From assembly GCA_021521415.1 (NCBI GenBank), contig JAIQDT010000226.1, positions 556,501 to 620,500 of the forward strand: DNA of 64,000 bases. The letters are read 5' to 3'. Source of the DNA: Bidens hawaiensis. Taxonomy: Eukaryota > Streptophyta > Magnoliopsida > Asterales > Asteraceae. How positions within the stretch are numbered: position 1 is the stretch's first letter; each line of letters begins with the position of its first letter. The position numbers were made by a program, and so were the translations under genes. Shown here piece after piece: positions 1 to 10,571 of the stretch. A model generated the notes under the pieces. The model did not search any database. It had not been told where the DNA came from and was given only the letters and a program-made list of their open reading frames with translations.

Positions 1-771
1 GATGCAATTTTCAACGAGCAGATTGGAAAAAACTTAGAAGTCTACGTGGATGATTTGGTGATTAAAAGCAGGGAGGAAAAACAAATGCTCAAAGACATCG
101 AAGAAACCCTTCGGCGCCTAAAGGAAGTAAACATGAAGCTCAACCCGAGCAAATGCACATTCGGCGTGGAAGAAGGGAAATTTCTCGGCGTAATGGTCAC
201 CAAGGATGGTTTCAAGGTGAACCCAGAGAAGGTGGAGGCTATCCTCGGCATGCCCTCACCATCTACCATGAAGGAAGTTCAAAAGTTGAATGGTAGATTG
301 GTATCAATTAACAGGTTCCTAGCAAACCATGCAAGCAAATCTACCCCATTCATTAACACATTGAGAAATTGCTTAAAGAAAAGCCAATTCAAGTGGACGC
401 CTGAGGCCGAGCAAGCTTTCAGTGAGATAAAAGAATGTCTGATAAATCTGTCTGCGCTCACAGCTCCATTACCTGGTGAAACTTTAACGTTGTACCTGTC
501 AGCGGGAGAGCGCGCCATTGGCGCAGTATTATTGGTGGATCGCAAGGGAATCCAAACACCAATTTATTATGTAAGTCGGGTGCTGACAGATCCTGAGACG
601 CGCTACACCATCATAGAAAAGTTAGTTTTATCACTAACGCATGCGTCGCGCAAGCTTCACAGATATTTCAATGGTCATCCTATTGAAGTCCTGACTGATT
701 ACAACATCCAGCAAGTCTTGCGACGTCCCGCGCTCTCAGGAAGGCTGACAAAATGGGCGCTGGAATCTTAG
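1..771 (+). pseudogene. Tat pol fragment: RT C-terminal part and RNase H
   Basis: Reading frame 1 is open from the first base. It encodes the end of a Ty3/gypsy reverse transcriptase with the catalytic YVDD box at about residues 15-18, then the connection and RNase H (GAVLLVDRKG, then TDYNIQQVLRRP). It stops at 769-771, just after LTKWALES, where relatives continue through a short linker into LADFIAE. That LADFIAE segment reappears immediately downstream in another frame, so a small internal deletion (linker lost) plus frameshift explains the break. RT would copy the element RNA and RNase H would degrade the template. The fragment continues left of the window. Confidence 0.85.
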
Positions 772-1982
772 CTGATTTCATCGCAGAAATCCCTGAAGGA
801 AAAGTCGAAGAGGCTCAGCGCGAAGTAGACCCTCCGCAAGCCAATAATGAAGAAAACGTTTGGAGATTATTCACTGATGGAGCTTCAAACAACAAAGGGT
901 CCGGCGCAGGCCTCAAACTGGTGGATCCAGAAAATCATGAGTATACTTACGCAATCAGGTTGGATTTCAAGAGCACCAACAATGAAGCTGAGTATGAAGC
1001 CCTGCTGGCTGGTTTGCGTATCGCGCACAAGTTCGGAGTTAAAAAGCTAGAGGTTCATGTAGATTCATACCTGGTAGCAGCACAAGTCAATGGCCTTTAT
1101 GATGCCAAGGAGAACACCATGCCTCTGTATCTAGAGCAGGCGAAGAAACTCACCGAACAATTTGACTTTTTCAGAATCATACACATTCCGCGCAGTGAAA
1201 ATAAGTCTGCCGACGCGCTAAGCAAGATGGCATCAACCAGCTTCGATCATTTTGGCAAAGATGTCAGGGTGGAAGTAATGAGCAACCCGTCAGTGGGAGC
1301 GAAGTCTGTTCTTGTAATTCATACAACACCTTCATCATGGATAACTCCAATAATGGAATTCTTGAAGGAGGGAAAGGTACCAGACGATCGCGCACAGGCG
1401 AGGAAGATAAGACACAAGTCGCAGAACTACGAAATGCTCGATGGTACGTTATATCGACGCTCTTATCTTGGACCACTCATGAAATGCCTAGACGCTGAGG
1501 AAGCAAGCTATGTGATCAGAGAGATACACGAAGGAATCTGTGGAATACATGCTGGCCCGCGCATGGTGATCGCCAAGGCAATGAACGCAGGTTACTATTG
1601 GCCAGGCATGTACTTGGACGCGTTAAAAGAGATCCAAAAATGCAAAGCGTGTCAGAGCTATGCGCCAAATACCATGCGGCCAAAGAACAACTTGATTCCA
1701 GTGACCTCTGCATGGCCTTTCCACAAGTGGGCAATCGATATTGTGGGTCCCTTACCACAAGCGCCAGGGCGAGTAAAGTTTTTGGTAGTGGCAGTAGACT
1801 ATTTCACAAAATGGGTTGAAGCCAAGCCACTGGCAAAAATCACAGCCGAGGCAATGAAGCAATTTATATGGAGTCACATCGTATGCCATTTTGGCCTGCC
1901 CATGGAAATCGTGAGCGACAATGCCAAACAATTCACTGACAGGAAGATATCCAGTTGGTTCAAGGAATTGCACATCAATTAG
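753..1982 (+). pseudogene. Tat pol fragment: archaeal-type RNase H (aRH) and integrase core
   Basis: The open frame starts inside the deletion junction. Residues from about 37 form a second RNase H (FTDGASNNKGSG, then NNEAEYEALLAGL, then HVDSYLV and a distal SADALSKMA), the aRH domain diagnostic of Tat elements. An integrase follows, with a zinc-binding HHCC region (HEGICGIHAGPRM through CKACQSY) and DDE catalytic stretches (WAIDIVGPLP, and SDNAKQF). The frame ends at a TAG (1980-1982) where relatives carry a glutamine, which fits a CAG-to-TAG change. The remaining integrase continues in the same frame after the stop. The ATG at 753 is the first in the open stretch and is not the native start. 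Confidence 0.85.
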
Positions 1983-2570
1983 GTCTTCACTTCAGTATAC
2001 CACCCTCAAGGGAATGGCCAAGTGGAACGCGCGAACCAAAGCTTGCTGAATGGGCTGAAGAAAAGGTTGGAGGGAGAGTCCCATGCATGGGTAGAGGAGT
2101 TACCTAATGTCCTGTGGGCGCACAGGACATTAAGCAAAACCAGCAATGGTGAGTCCCCGTTCAGCCTAAACTATGGAACGGAGGCTATGATTCCAGCAGA
2201 GACTGGATGCCCATCCTATAGAGTGCTCATGATGAGTAAGACGGATAACGAGCAAGAAAGGAGGTTGGATCTCAATTTACTTGAGGGACGCAGAGAGGCG
2301 GCTATCATCAGTGAAGCCAAATACAAGAAAAAGCTACAAAAATACTACAATCAGCGCGTGAAAGAATGCCACTTCAAGAAGAATGATTTTGTCCTTCGGA
2401 ACAATGAAGCTAGTCGTGCAATACCCCCGGGAAAGATGTCTCCCAACTGGGAGGGACCTTATCAAGTCTCGGAAGAATTGGGAAAAGGCGCATACGCTTT
2501 AAAAGATTTAAATGGAAAGAAGATCCCGCGCACATGGAACGCAGCACAACTTAGAAAATGTTTCATGTAA
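1983..2570 (+). pseudogene. Tat integrase C-terminal part after in-frame stop
   Basis: This continues in the same frame as the preceding integrase core after the stop at 1980. It starts with the conserved SVYHPQGNGQVERAN box holding the catalytic Glu, then the LPNVLWAHRT and SPFSLNYGTEAMIP segments and the GPYQV module typical of Ty3/gypsy integrase ends. It closes with TWNAAQLRKCFM and a TAA at 2568. No chromodomain is seen, as expected for Tat elements. It is non-functional as part of the broken polyprotein. Confidence 0.85.
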
Positions 2571-3363
2571 AAGTCGTCAAGTTTGTAATCAAGGCTTTTT
2601 AAGCCATTATGAATAATGATACGCTCTATGTGTTCTATTACCTTTTGCATACATGTTTCACACTTCCCTTTATTAATTTTGAGCAATATGACAACATTGT
2701 ATTGACATCAAACTAAAAATAAAACGAAGTAAAACATACATGCGCGAGCTTCAAGCTCAGACGCGTTAAGGAGTTTTAACTCTAAAACGTCAGGGCCTTA
2801 GCCCAATAATATGAGCCTTAGCTCAACTTACTCATAGCATCCATCCTACGTATTGCGCAGCTGGACCATAAAAATACCTAAGCACAACTAAGGCAAAGCA
2901 CATGCCAAAGCATAGTTGTTAAGGTCTCAGGTCGGGGCCGCGCATAGGATTATAATGGATATAGGCAGAGTAACACATACTGACACGTAAAGGCTAAAAA
3001 ACTCATTCATAATTCCCTATAATAAATGCACGATAACGTCGCGCAAAAGAGGAATAATGAAATGCCAAGGCACGTGTCAGCATATTCAGAATATCGCAAA
3101 ATAACTTGAAATATGACAACTGTTAAGGATTAAGTAAAAATAATTTCCTTACAACCTTATTCAAGTTTCAATGTGTAAGCATACCTTATATTCAACAAGC
3201 ACACACATGCAATATAAAGAGATGAATTGGGAATGCGCAAGATGCGAATAAGGGAAAAACAAAATTTCATTCCGAAACATAGAAGTTTACAAATTTACAA
3301 ATGATGAGGTAAAAACTACAAACACAAAAAAAAAAAAAAAAAAAAAAAAACAAGAAGGGCTTT
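2571..3363. other. Spacer between Tat pol and the antisense gene
   Basis: No ORF or domain is seen. The stretch holds short CG-rich words (GCGCGAGC, ACGTGTCAG), AT-rich sequence and a long A run (about 3327-3350) just beyond the stop codon of the antisense gene. On the strand of that gene the run is poly(T), so it is not a retrocopy tail. It is probably the region where the two opposing transcription units end. Confidence 0.6.
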
Positions 3364-6300
3364 TCAAGTCTCTATGTTAATATCAGCCTCTTCATCTTCC
3401 TCATCATTATTTCCTCCCTCAGCATCTGGCGCAACCCGCTCCTCGTCATCTCCAAACTTACCATAATCAAGCTGTTCGTCTTGAATATAGTCGTCTTCTG
3501 TCATGATAGCGTCAGGAGTAGGTCCTTTGGCCACGCCAGAGCCGCTGGCAGAGGTAGCGTTACCCGCGCCATCATCATTGCCACCAGTCCCTTCACATTC
3601 ATCAAGTAATTTCTTTAAAGCGCCAAGATCGGGCTGGTCAGCAAGCGCGGCTATCTGCAAGTCACAAGGAACAGTATAAGTACAAAAGATTATAAAAATA
3701 AGTCAGGTAAACTCGTTAAGGTTAAAATACCTGCTCAAGGATGGGAATTGGAGTATTCAAGTACTTCTCCCCCACCTCAGCCATGTCAGCGCAGACAGCG
3801 TCGAGCTGATAAGGGTAGTCGGATGGATTCTTCTTTAGCATGCCATATTCATAACCATCCTTAAACCCCTCAGCCCGACCCACCAAGCGCGACGCCGCAT
3901 TACAGTCCATCACAAGGGTCTGAAACTCGTCTGAGTATTTCATGGCATAAGCACAACGAGTCACACCCTGTGAAATCAGCCATTGACGGTCCTGCGCGAG
4001 GGAAGAAACAGACGTCTCAAGAGCAGGGATTTGAGAGTTTAACAACTTAACAGTTTCCTTGGCTTGTTTTAACTCTTCTTTGTCAGACGCTGCTGCCGCC
4101 AAGGCTTCATTCTTTTCCGCTCGCGCAGCATCGAGCTCTTTCTTCAGGCGCCCAACCTCACTCTCCAATAAAGATTTTTCAGTATTAACCTGCGCAATAG
4201 TTTGGTCATGCTCCTCCACTGCCAACTCCAGGTTACGCGCTCGACGCGCGTACTTGGCCGCATCTGCCTCTGCCACTTGCAGTTTCTCCCGCGCAGCTTG
4301 CAGCTCAAGCCCGCGCTTCATAAAAGCAGCGTTGGAACTTGCCCGGTTCTCGCTAAGTTTTGCTTGGAGTTTCTCAGCTTTCTCTCGGGCATCAGAAAGA
4401 TTCCAAGCAGAAATCTTAGCCTCTTGCTTGGCCTCCGCAAGAGCATCACGTACCTTTATATAATCATTGCGAAGCTCTTGGGAGGCAGCAAAAAACGCAG
4501 ACCCAGCAAAAAGGTGGTCATTAAGCAAATCCACGCGAGCGCGGTCCTCTTGAAACCTCCTTTCAGCTGGAGGAACAGAGTGAGCCCAAAAGTCTTCACA
4601 TACGCCCAAGGATTGGAATGAGCTCTCTTCAGTGATACTCCAGCTCGGGCGGTATATGTGATCGGCTCCCTACAAACACAAAGCAACGCAAAGAAACGTT
4701 TTAGTTATCTAAACACTAATTTGGAAGTCTGCACAGCGGAGCAAAATAAACTTATACCTGAGGAGAACCGGCAGAAAGATTAGCGCCAGCTGATGAGCTC
4801 CTGCCTGCCCCATGAGAAAAAGGCTGCGCCACGAAATCTCGTGGCGCTATAGGGCTTACGCGGCCACCATCAGAATTTTCAAAATTAACCTCCTCATCAT
4901 CCTCTATAACAGATCTCTTCTCCTGCGACTTGGAAGAATCAAAAATAGTCTCACGAGGAGGGCTGCGCGCAGGAGGAGGTGAGGGAGGTCTTGACGCTGT
5001 TAGAGCGGCGCGAAAAATAGTCTCCTGCTCCGTAGTGATCCCAATGAGGGGAGATTCAGTACTTGTTGGAGCAGGAGCATAACTAACGGCGCCAGCGCTA
5101 GCAGTGCCACCAGCAGCTTGTGTGCCAGCTATAATTCCTATGAAAAACCAACAAGGAGAAATGATTCATGACTTGAACTAAAGGAAAAAATCAGACAATC
5201 AAAGCGCAATAAATACCTTGGCGCACCGCAGTCCGCGAATTAAGCATCGCCATGAAGTCCATTTTCCCCCTTTTTGAGGGCAAAACAGAGGACTTCAAAA
5301 CAACCTTCGGCATAGCCTTGGCACCTTGCTGCGCCTGAGGTTGAGCCACCAACGTTGCCGGCTCTACAAATATTTGAGTGAACAAAGCTTCATTAATAAC
5401 TCTATCGGAATCACGCTCATAAAACCACAAAACATAAACAAAGTATACCTGTTGGCGAAGACGAAACAGCAGGCGCAGCACCGCTTCCCTTGTCCGCCGC
5501 GCGCAGAGATGAGGTGGCAGCACCATACCTCGTGTGGACTGAAGGATTGCCCACACCTTGAGGCAAAGAAGACGAGGAAAACTTGGAAGTAAAACCCTTG
5601 GTTTTCTCAAGTCCCTTCACTTGAGTAGGAGGAAGATTCTGGGCAACAGAGGCATCATCTTTTTTCTGTTTTTTACTGGCCCCTGCGCCAGTTTTGCCTT
5701 TAGCCTTGCGCTTGAGTTTTTGCGCTTCAGCTTCTGCCTCCTCCCCTCCCTCTTCCACAGGCTCCAACTCATAATTAGCGAGCGCATCTACAATACGCGC
5801 AACAGAAATGTTAAAACCAAATTTGGTATTCTAAAGGCCTAAACACAAATACAAGGGCTTACCAGGCGCATCGCTGTCAAAGCAAAATTCTAAGTCGACA
5901 GGGATGAACATATCATCGAAGCGATCAGGGAAAGCAACTTCCCCAGCGTTCAGGGCGACAGAGCCACCTTCTGTATGCTCGTCATAGACGGCGTGGATGT
6001 ATTCCTTGCTTTCTGCATAAAACAAGACAAGTGATATCAGCAAAACGAATTATACTTGCGCAAAATTAATGCAATGAACAAACAACCCACCTGAGCCATC
6101 AACATGGATGACAGGCTCAGTCTCGCTGTCAATCCACCTCTTGCTCATACCAACCCCCACCAACTCTTCCTCGCAAATATTCTTGGCGGGGGATGGTTCA
6201 GCAGTTAATTTTTTAACCCACGCGCCAGATGGATTCTTAAGAATGTCATCATCCGCGGGCGCGGAAGTAATCGCGCGCATGGTCATACGAATGGGAATAA

Positions 6301-6901
6301 CACCAGCCTTGATATAAAAGAATTTTTCAGCCCAGTCATGAAGGCTTTTGAAGGTAACAGTGCAACACTTAACCTTCTGACTGCGCGGTGTGAATGAGAA
6401 CCAAGAATCTTGGATTTTCGGCTTATAAAAATATTGAAAGCGCCGAGGGGTGGGCTCCTCGCGCTGAGCTTTGCACATGAACTCAAAATGAGTCATGCGC
6501 ACTAATCCACAGGGATGGACTTGAGATATATGAATCCCGTAAAATTGGAGGAGCGCACCTATAAACCTCGTCATCGGAAGACGAAGATTACAGTGGGTGA
6601 AAAAGTGAGAATATAAAGAGATATAGCCGGCGGGAGGATCCGCCGCCGTTTGCCCGGTCGCCGGGAGCAGACAACCATACTCAGGGAGAAAACCCTGAGA
6701 GGCGACGAGATTATCAAAATCAGGTTGTTTCAACTTGAAGGGAATCTCATCCCATCTCTTCACCGCCTTGTTCTTCCCTCCCTCCTCCGACAAGGCCTCG
6801 GCAACCCGAGTACCCTTGCCGGTTTTCTTCAAAGTAGACATAACCACTGATTTTACACGGCCTTTACTAGGGGAAATTGTGGTGTCTGGGTTATCAGACA
6901 T
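3364..6901 (-). CDS. Seven-exon antisense gene of the Tat element (Transposase_28-like N-terminus)
   Basis: Seven exons read on the minus strand: 6901-6091, 6012-5863, 5787-5449, 5399-5217, 5137-4758, 4669-3731 and 3654-3364. Every intron is GT-AG and every phase matches, giving 1030 codons without an internal stop. Residues about 80-165 (RLPMTRFIGALLQFYG, then SQVHPCGLVRMTHF, then EEPTPRRFQYFYKP) resemble the Pfam family 'putative gypsy type transposon' (PF04195). Exons 3-5 encode low-complexity Lys/Ala/Ser/Pro-rich sequence with a KRKAKGK-type basic stretch. Exon 6 has a long Ala/Glu/Lys coiled coil at about residues 687-845, and exon 7 ends in an acidic tail. Antisense additional ORFs between pol and the 3' LTR are known in Grande/Tat elements; their function is unknown. 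The exon model is my inference from splice signals. It is notable that this gene stays open while the sense pol is broken. Confidence 0.72.
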
Positions 6902-7042
6902 ACAATTGCGAATCGAACAATATGGTTACTTTAAGCACGGAATTCAGGGACAAAGACGAAAGCTCTTAATCGGAATGTAAATGATAGGCAAAAGCTCTGA
7001 AAATGACAGTGGAGATGAAGAAAAAACCGTTCAAAAGTTTGG

Positions 7043-7049
7043 TTTTATA
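7043..7049 (-). promoter_or_regulatory. TATA box for the antisense gene
   Basis: On the minus strand the sequence reads CTATAAAACC, about 142 bases upstream of the ATG at 6901. This fits a plant core promoter with a short 5' leader. A GA-rich tract (about 7057-7073) lies just upstream of it in that orientation. Only position and sequence support this; no transcript evidence is available. Confidence 0.5.
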
Positions 7050-7408
7050 GGCCCAGGAGAGAGAGAGAGAGAAACAAGTAATAATCAGATCTACGCTCAC
7101 GCGCCCCCACTCGCAGGCGTAGGTCAACATAAGCGCGACACGTGTTCCTGACACTGTATGAGGAGGCGTGAAAAGCCACTGTAGCACCTCGAGCACACGA
7201 AAGGTCTGACACATAACGTCTCCATCTCTGATGCATGTCAACACCAACCAACCACGTGCATTGACGATTCGTTTTAACCAAAGGATGGAATTTCGCACAA
7301 CGCGCGTACAAGAAAAGAAAAAGAAAAAACAAGCCCTATTGAAAAAGCAAACTATTAAGACTAATATCTATCTTACCTCGCTCGCGCGAGACAAGACACA
7401 CATTAGAC

Positions 7409-7424
7409 TGGGGGCTTGAAGGGG
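7409..7424 (+). other. Polypurine tract of element E
   Basis: TGGGGGCTTGAAGGGG lies directly before the TGTACCC that starts the 3' LTR. It is the purine-rich primer for plus-strand DNA synthesis in LTR retrotransposons and sets the left LTR boundary. Confidence 0.75.
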
Positions 7425-7426
7425 TA

Positions 7427-8240
7427 TGTACCCGCCTTAACATCGAGCGGGGCGGGTCAACCCACAAGATATAGACAAGTGGCTTGAAATCAGGATGTCA
7501 TGAAGACACAAAGCCAAAACCTATGCGCAAGCGCATGAAACATCTGCGCGTGGCGCATATCACATATGCACACAACACACACATTTAGTGTGAGAATAAA
7601 GAGAAGACCTTGCGCATCCCCGGGATAGGCGCATAAAGGCCGCGCGTAAGCGACACACAACAAATGAGACAATAGTCTAATCCAAATCAGGATAAGGACA
7701 ACCATGATTGTACTCATCAGACAACCTTCCAGAAGGTATCTTTTAAGGAATAAAGAATGTGCTGATGTTGACAGCTGCCAATGAAGGGTGGACAACTCAG
7801 CAAAGCCCATGTGCCACCTCGTGATGGTACATGGGTCAGGTGAAATACCTTGGTCAGAGAATAATCAATAAAAAAGCACCAGGTGTCCTAAGTACACGTG
7901 GCGCGAAGCAATAGGAGGAGGCCAAAAAGGCCCTAATTGGGCCTGAGCCCAATCATTGGAAACCCTAATACTATAAATACCACACCACCTCCACAGTTGG
8001 AGGCAGGCAAGAAAATATATTCTAAGTCCTTTACTCATTTTCAGATTCTGATTATCCTCTCCTACAATATCTGATTCTCACACCGGAGGGTTACCCCAAA
8101 GAGGACCCCTCTGTCCCTTTCTGAGGGGTAAGCTCACGTGTTCGTTTTGTAGGTGGAAGAACTCGTATCTCGGAAAACCATCGGTGATATAGCACACTCG
8201 TACCCGAGGAACGTTGATCGTATACAAGTAAGTCGATACA
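7427..8240 (+). repeat. 3' LTR of element E (right end approximate)
   Basis: It starts with TGTACCC right after the polypurine tract. It contains a CCAAT-like/TATA arrangement, with CTATAAATACC at about 7971-7981, followed by a likely transcription start region. It probably ends at ...GATACA (8240) or ...GTATACA (8226). The partner LTR is outside the window, so length (about 800 bases) and end are estimates. Confidence 0.65.
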
Positions 8241-8947
8241 CGCTTCTTCAATATGGTTTCCCGATTAAACCAAGCATGATAAGAGTGTTCAGTCAGATTT
8301 ACAACAACTTAAAAGTTTCGAAGTAAATTAGTATACAAACCTCTCATAGGAAGACGTTGGTGTTGATATATCTTGAGTTGGTAAAAAAACGTGTGATTTT
8401 TATTAGAAAAGTAGTGATTTATCGACCTTGTTAACTTGATGGCAGGCGTGGTGGCAACGATGGTGGAGTTCGGTCTCGCCGCTGGTGGTGGTTCAGTTGG
8501 TCAAATGACCAGCTGTTCGCTGGAGACGCATATGGGGTTTTGTTATAATAACTTGTAAAATCTAAAAAAAATAGGAATCAATTGAGATTTTGGTATCATA
8601 CCTGGGTAGGGGAGACTACTGGATGACGATGGAGGAGAGTGGTATTGGAGACGATGGTGGCTAGGGTTTTTGTGGGAGAAGAATTAGGGGTGAATGGGTG
8701 ATGGTTTTGAGTAGGCGAGAGAAACAGAGAGAGTCAAATAGGAAGATTGGGTGTATAACCTTTATGAGATTCGCTCATTTGAAATCTAGGAAGTGGTGAG
8801 GTTTGAGCGGGATTTTAAATTTTCAAGTACATTATGCTTTGACCAGTTGTATGATATGCATATATATTTGGACACTCTTAAAATTAAGAGTTTTGGGTGA
8901 AATGACGAAATTGTCCTTTCTATATGTATTTTAAGATGGTATAGATA
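8241..8947. other. Non-coding flank with possible gene-fragment remnant
   Basis: No convincing ORF is present. On the minus strand, 8760 to about 8600 looks like a plant 5' leader and first-exon relic (CTCTCTCTGTTTCTCTC, then AAAACCCTAGCCACCATCG) ending at a possible donor (CCCAG|GTATGATACC). A GT-rich, Gly/Val-like stretch sits at about 8440-8520. It could be a captured or decayed gene fragment; I do not recognise it. Confidence 0.3.
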
Positions 8948-9481
8948 TAGTAAGAATCCTAAAAGAACCCTTTACAAATTGAGAACTTTGGAAACCATTT
9001 TGGACCACTAAAAACACCTTTAAAAAATGTTTAAAAAAAATCATAAAACAAAAAATAATAAAAATTTAAAAAAAGTAAAAAAATATCAAAATTCTTATAT
9101 TTCATTCTAGTTTCATTAAAAAAATAAAAAATAAATAAATAAACAAAAAAACATCGTATTATACACATATGTATAATTTTATATAATCTTTAGTTACGTA
9201 ATATACACATATGTACAATATCATTTATCTTAAATTATACACATGTATACAAAAAAACATGTAAATGTACATATATGTATATAGTATACATATGTGTATA
9301 TAATTTAGCTAAACCCAGTTTTTTTTATGAAACCGGGATGATAAAATAAGAATTTTGGTTTTTTTACTTTTTTGATTTTTGTGTTTTTTTTTATTTTATG
9401 ATTTTTTTTATTTTTGGGTTTTTTGTGGTCAAAAATGGTTCTCATAGTTCTCAATTTCAAAAACGTTCTCTCATGATCCTG

Positions 9482-9487
<6 letters not shown>
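8948..9487. mobile_element. Foldback/MITE-like element, copy 1
   Basis: The two ends are inverted copies: GAGAACTTTGGAAACCATTTTGG on the left pairs with the complement of a right-end stretch at 9430-9455 (CAAAAATGGTTCTCATAGTT). Internal ACACATATGTAT palindromes and a GAAACCGGGATGA block are shared with copy 2. No coding capacity is seen. The right end runs into an (AT)n tract, as in rice Micron-type MITEs that sit in (TA)n. The family assignment is inference. Confidence 0.6.

Positions 9488-9528
<41 letters not shown>
9488..9528. repeat. (AT)n microsatellite
   Basis: About 20 uninterrupted AT dinucleotides separate foldback copies 1 and 2. It is self-complementary and probably length-variable. 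Confidence 0.95.
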
Positions 9529-9529
<1 letters not shown>

Positions 9530-9531
<2 letters not shown>

Positions 9532-10113
9532 TTGGATCATATGATAACTATTTTGAAATTAAGAACTTGAGAACTATTTTAGCCCACAAAAAACACTCTT
9601 TTTAACAAAAAATAAAAAAATTTTATAGAAACTCGAAAAAAGCACTCTTTTTAACACTATTTTTATAATTTTTAACAAAAAAATAAAAAAAATATTATAG
9701 AACAAAAAAAATCTCGAAAATAAAAAAAGTAAAAAAACCAAAAAATTTTAATTTTCATCCCGGTTTTACAAAAAAAAATTAAATAATTGAAAGAAAAATA
9801 TCGGTTTAACAAAATTATACACATATGTATAATACTTATTTTTTTAATTTTATACATGTTTTTATACACATATATACAATTTAAGGTAAATGATAATGTA
9901 CATATGTGTGCATTACGTAACTAAAGATTAAATGAAATTATACACATATGTATAACCCGAAGTTTTTTTTTTATGAAACCGGAATGAATATAAGAATTTT
10001 GGTTTTTTTACTTTTTAATTTTTTTTTAATAATTTTTTAGAGATTTTTTTGTGACTCAAAATGGTTCTCAAAGTTCTCAATTTCCATTGGGTTCTCTTAG
10101 GGTTCTCAAAGTT

Positions 10114-10120
<7 letters not shown>
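9530..10120. mobile_element. Foldback/MITE-like element, copy 2
   Basis: It begins GATAACTATTTTGAAATTAA and ends with the inverted counterpart GTTCTCAAAGTTATCA. The interior again carries ACACATATGTAT palindromes and a GAAACCGGAATGA block, in a layout mirrored relative to copy 1. Both sides abut (AT)n tracts. It is non-coding; short ORFs across it are AT-rich chance frames. Confidence 0.65.

Positions 10121-10162
<42 letters not shown>
10119..10162. repeat. (AT)n microsatellite
   Basis: An AT run of about 44 bases at the right edge of foldback copy 2 and the left edge of copy 3. Confidence 0.95.
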
Positions 10163-10165
<3 letters not shown>

Positions 10166-10496
10166 AGGGATATTTTGAGAACATTGATAAGTTGTAAGAA
10201 CTTTAAAACTTAATATGGACCACACATTTAATTAAATGAGTATAGAATATGTGGCTGGGAATAAATCTAATTAAAAAATTAATCATGAGAGAGAATAAGT
10301 ATTTTTTGATGATTACACAAGTTTAAATGTTAGTTACACATGTGTAATAAGTCGATTCGGTGTGTAAAAAAATAGTGTAATTTTTTATACATTACTTACA
10401 CTTAGTATTACACATGTGTAAAAAATTTCAAAAAAAAATCATTACGTTGAGTTCTTTCGGGTTGTTAAAACTCAAAGCGGTTCTTAAAAGAAATCA

Positions 10497-10503
<7 letters not shown>
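10163..10503. mobile_element. Diverged foldback element, copy 3
   Basis: It has the same design as copies 1 and 2: a TTGAGAACATTG-type left end, GGTTCTTAAAAG near the right end, internal ACACATGTGTAA palindromes and an (AT)n tract on each side. It is shorter and more diverged, so membership in the family is inferred from layout and end words. Confidence 0.45.
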
Positions 10504-10561
<58 letters not shown>

Positions 10562-10571
10562 GCGCGCGCAC
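10504..10571. repeat. (AT)n followed by (CG)n microsatellite
   Basis: About 27 AT units pass into ACACGCGCGCGCAC. Alternating purine-pyrimidine throughout gives potential for cruciform or Z-form structure. A predicted peptide of repeated Ile-Tyr across it is only translated microsatellite. Confidence 0.9.

Larger units (their letters stand above)
1..8240 (+). mobile_element. Element E: Ty3/gypsy Tat-lineage retrotransposon, 5' part outside window
   Basis: The plus strand carries, in order, the end of a reverse transcriptase, RNase H, a second (archaeal-type) RNase H, an integrase, a long spacer with an antisense gene, a polypurine tract and a 3' LTR. The extra RNase H and a large post-pol region with an additional ORF are hallmarks of the Tat clade (Ogre/Retand/Grande relatives). 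The 5' LTR, gag, protease and most of RT lie left of the window, so target duplication and LTR divergence cannot be assessed. The sense pol is broken by a deletion with frameshift near 750 and a stop at 1980. The right boundary is uncertain (8226 or 8240). Confidence 0.85.

Noticed and set aside
3327..3350. Long A run as a poly(A) tail of a retrocopy
   Set aside because: It lies downstream of the stop of the antisense gene but on the wrong strand, and the gene retains introns, so it is not a processed copy.
4059..4621. Plus-strand ORFs opposite exon 6 of the antisense gene
   Set aside because: Shadow frames of the Ala/Glu-rich coiled coil on the minus strand, rich in Ser/Ala/Phe as expected from antisense codons.
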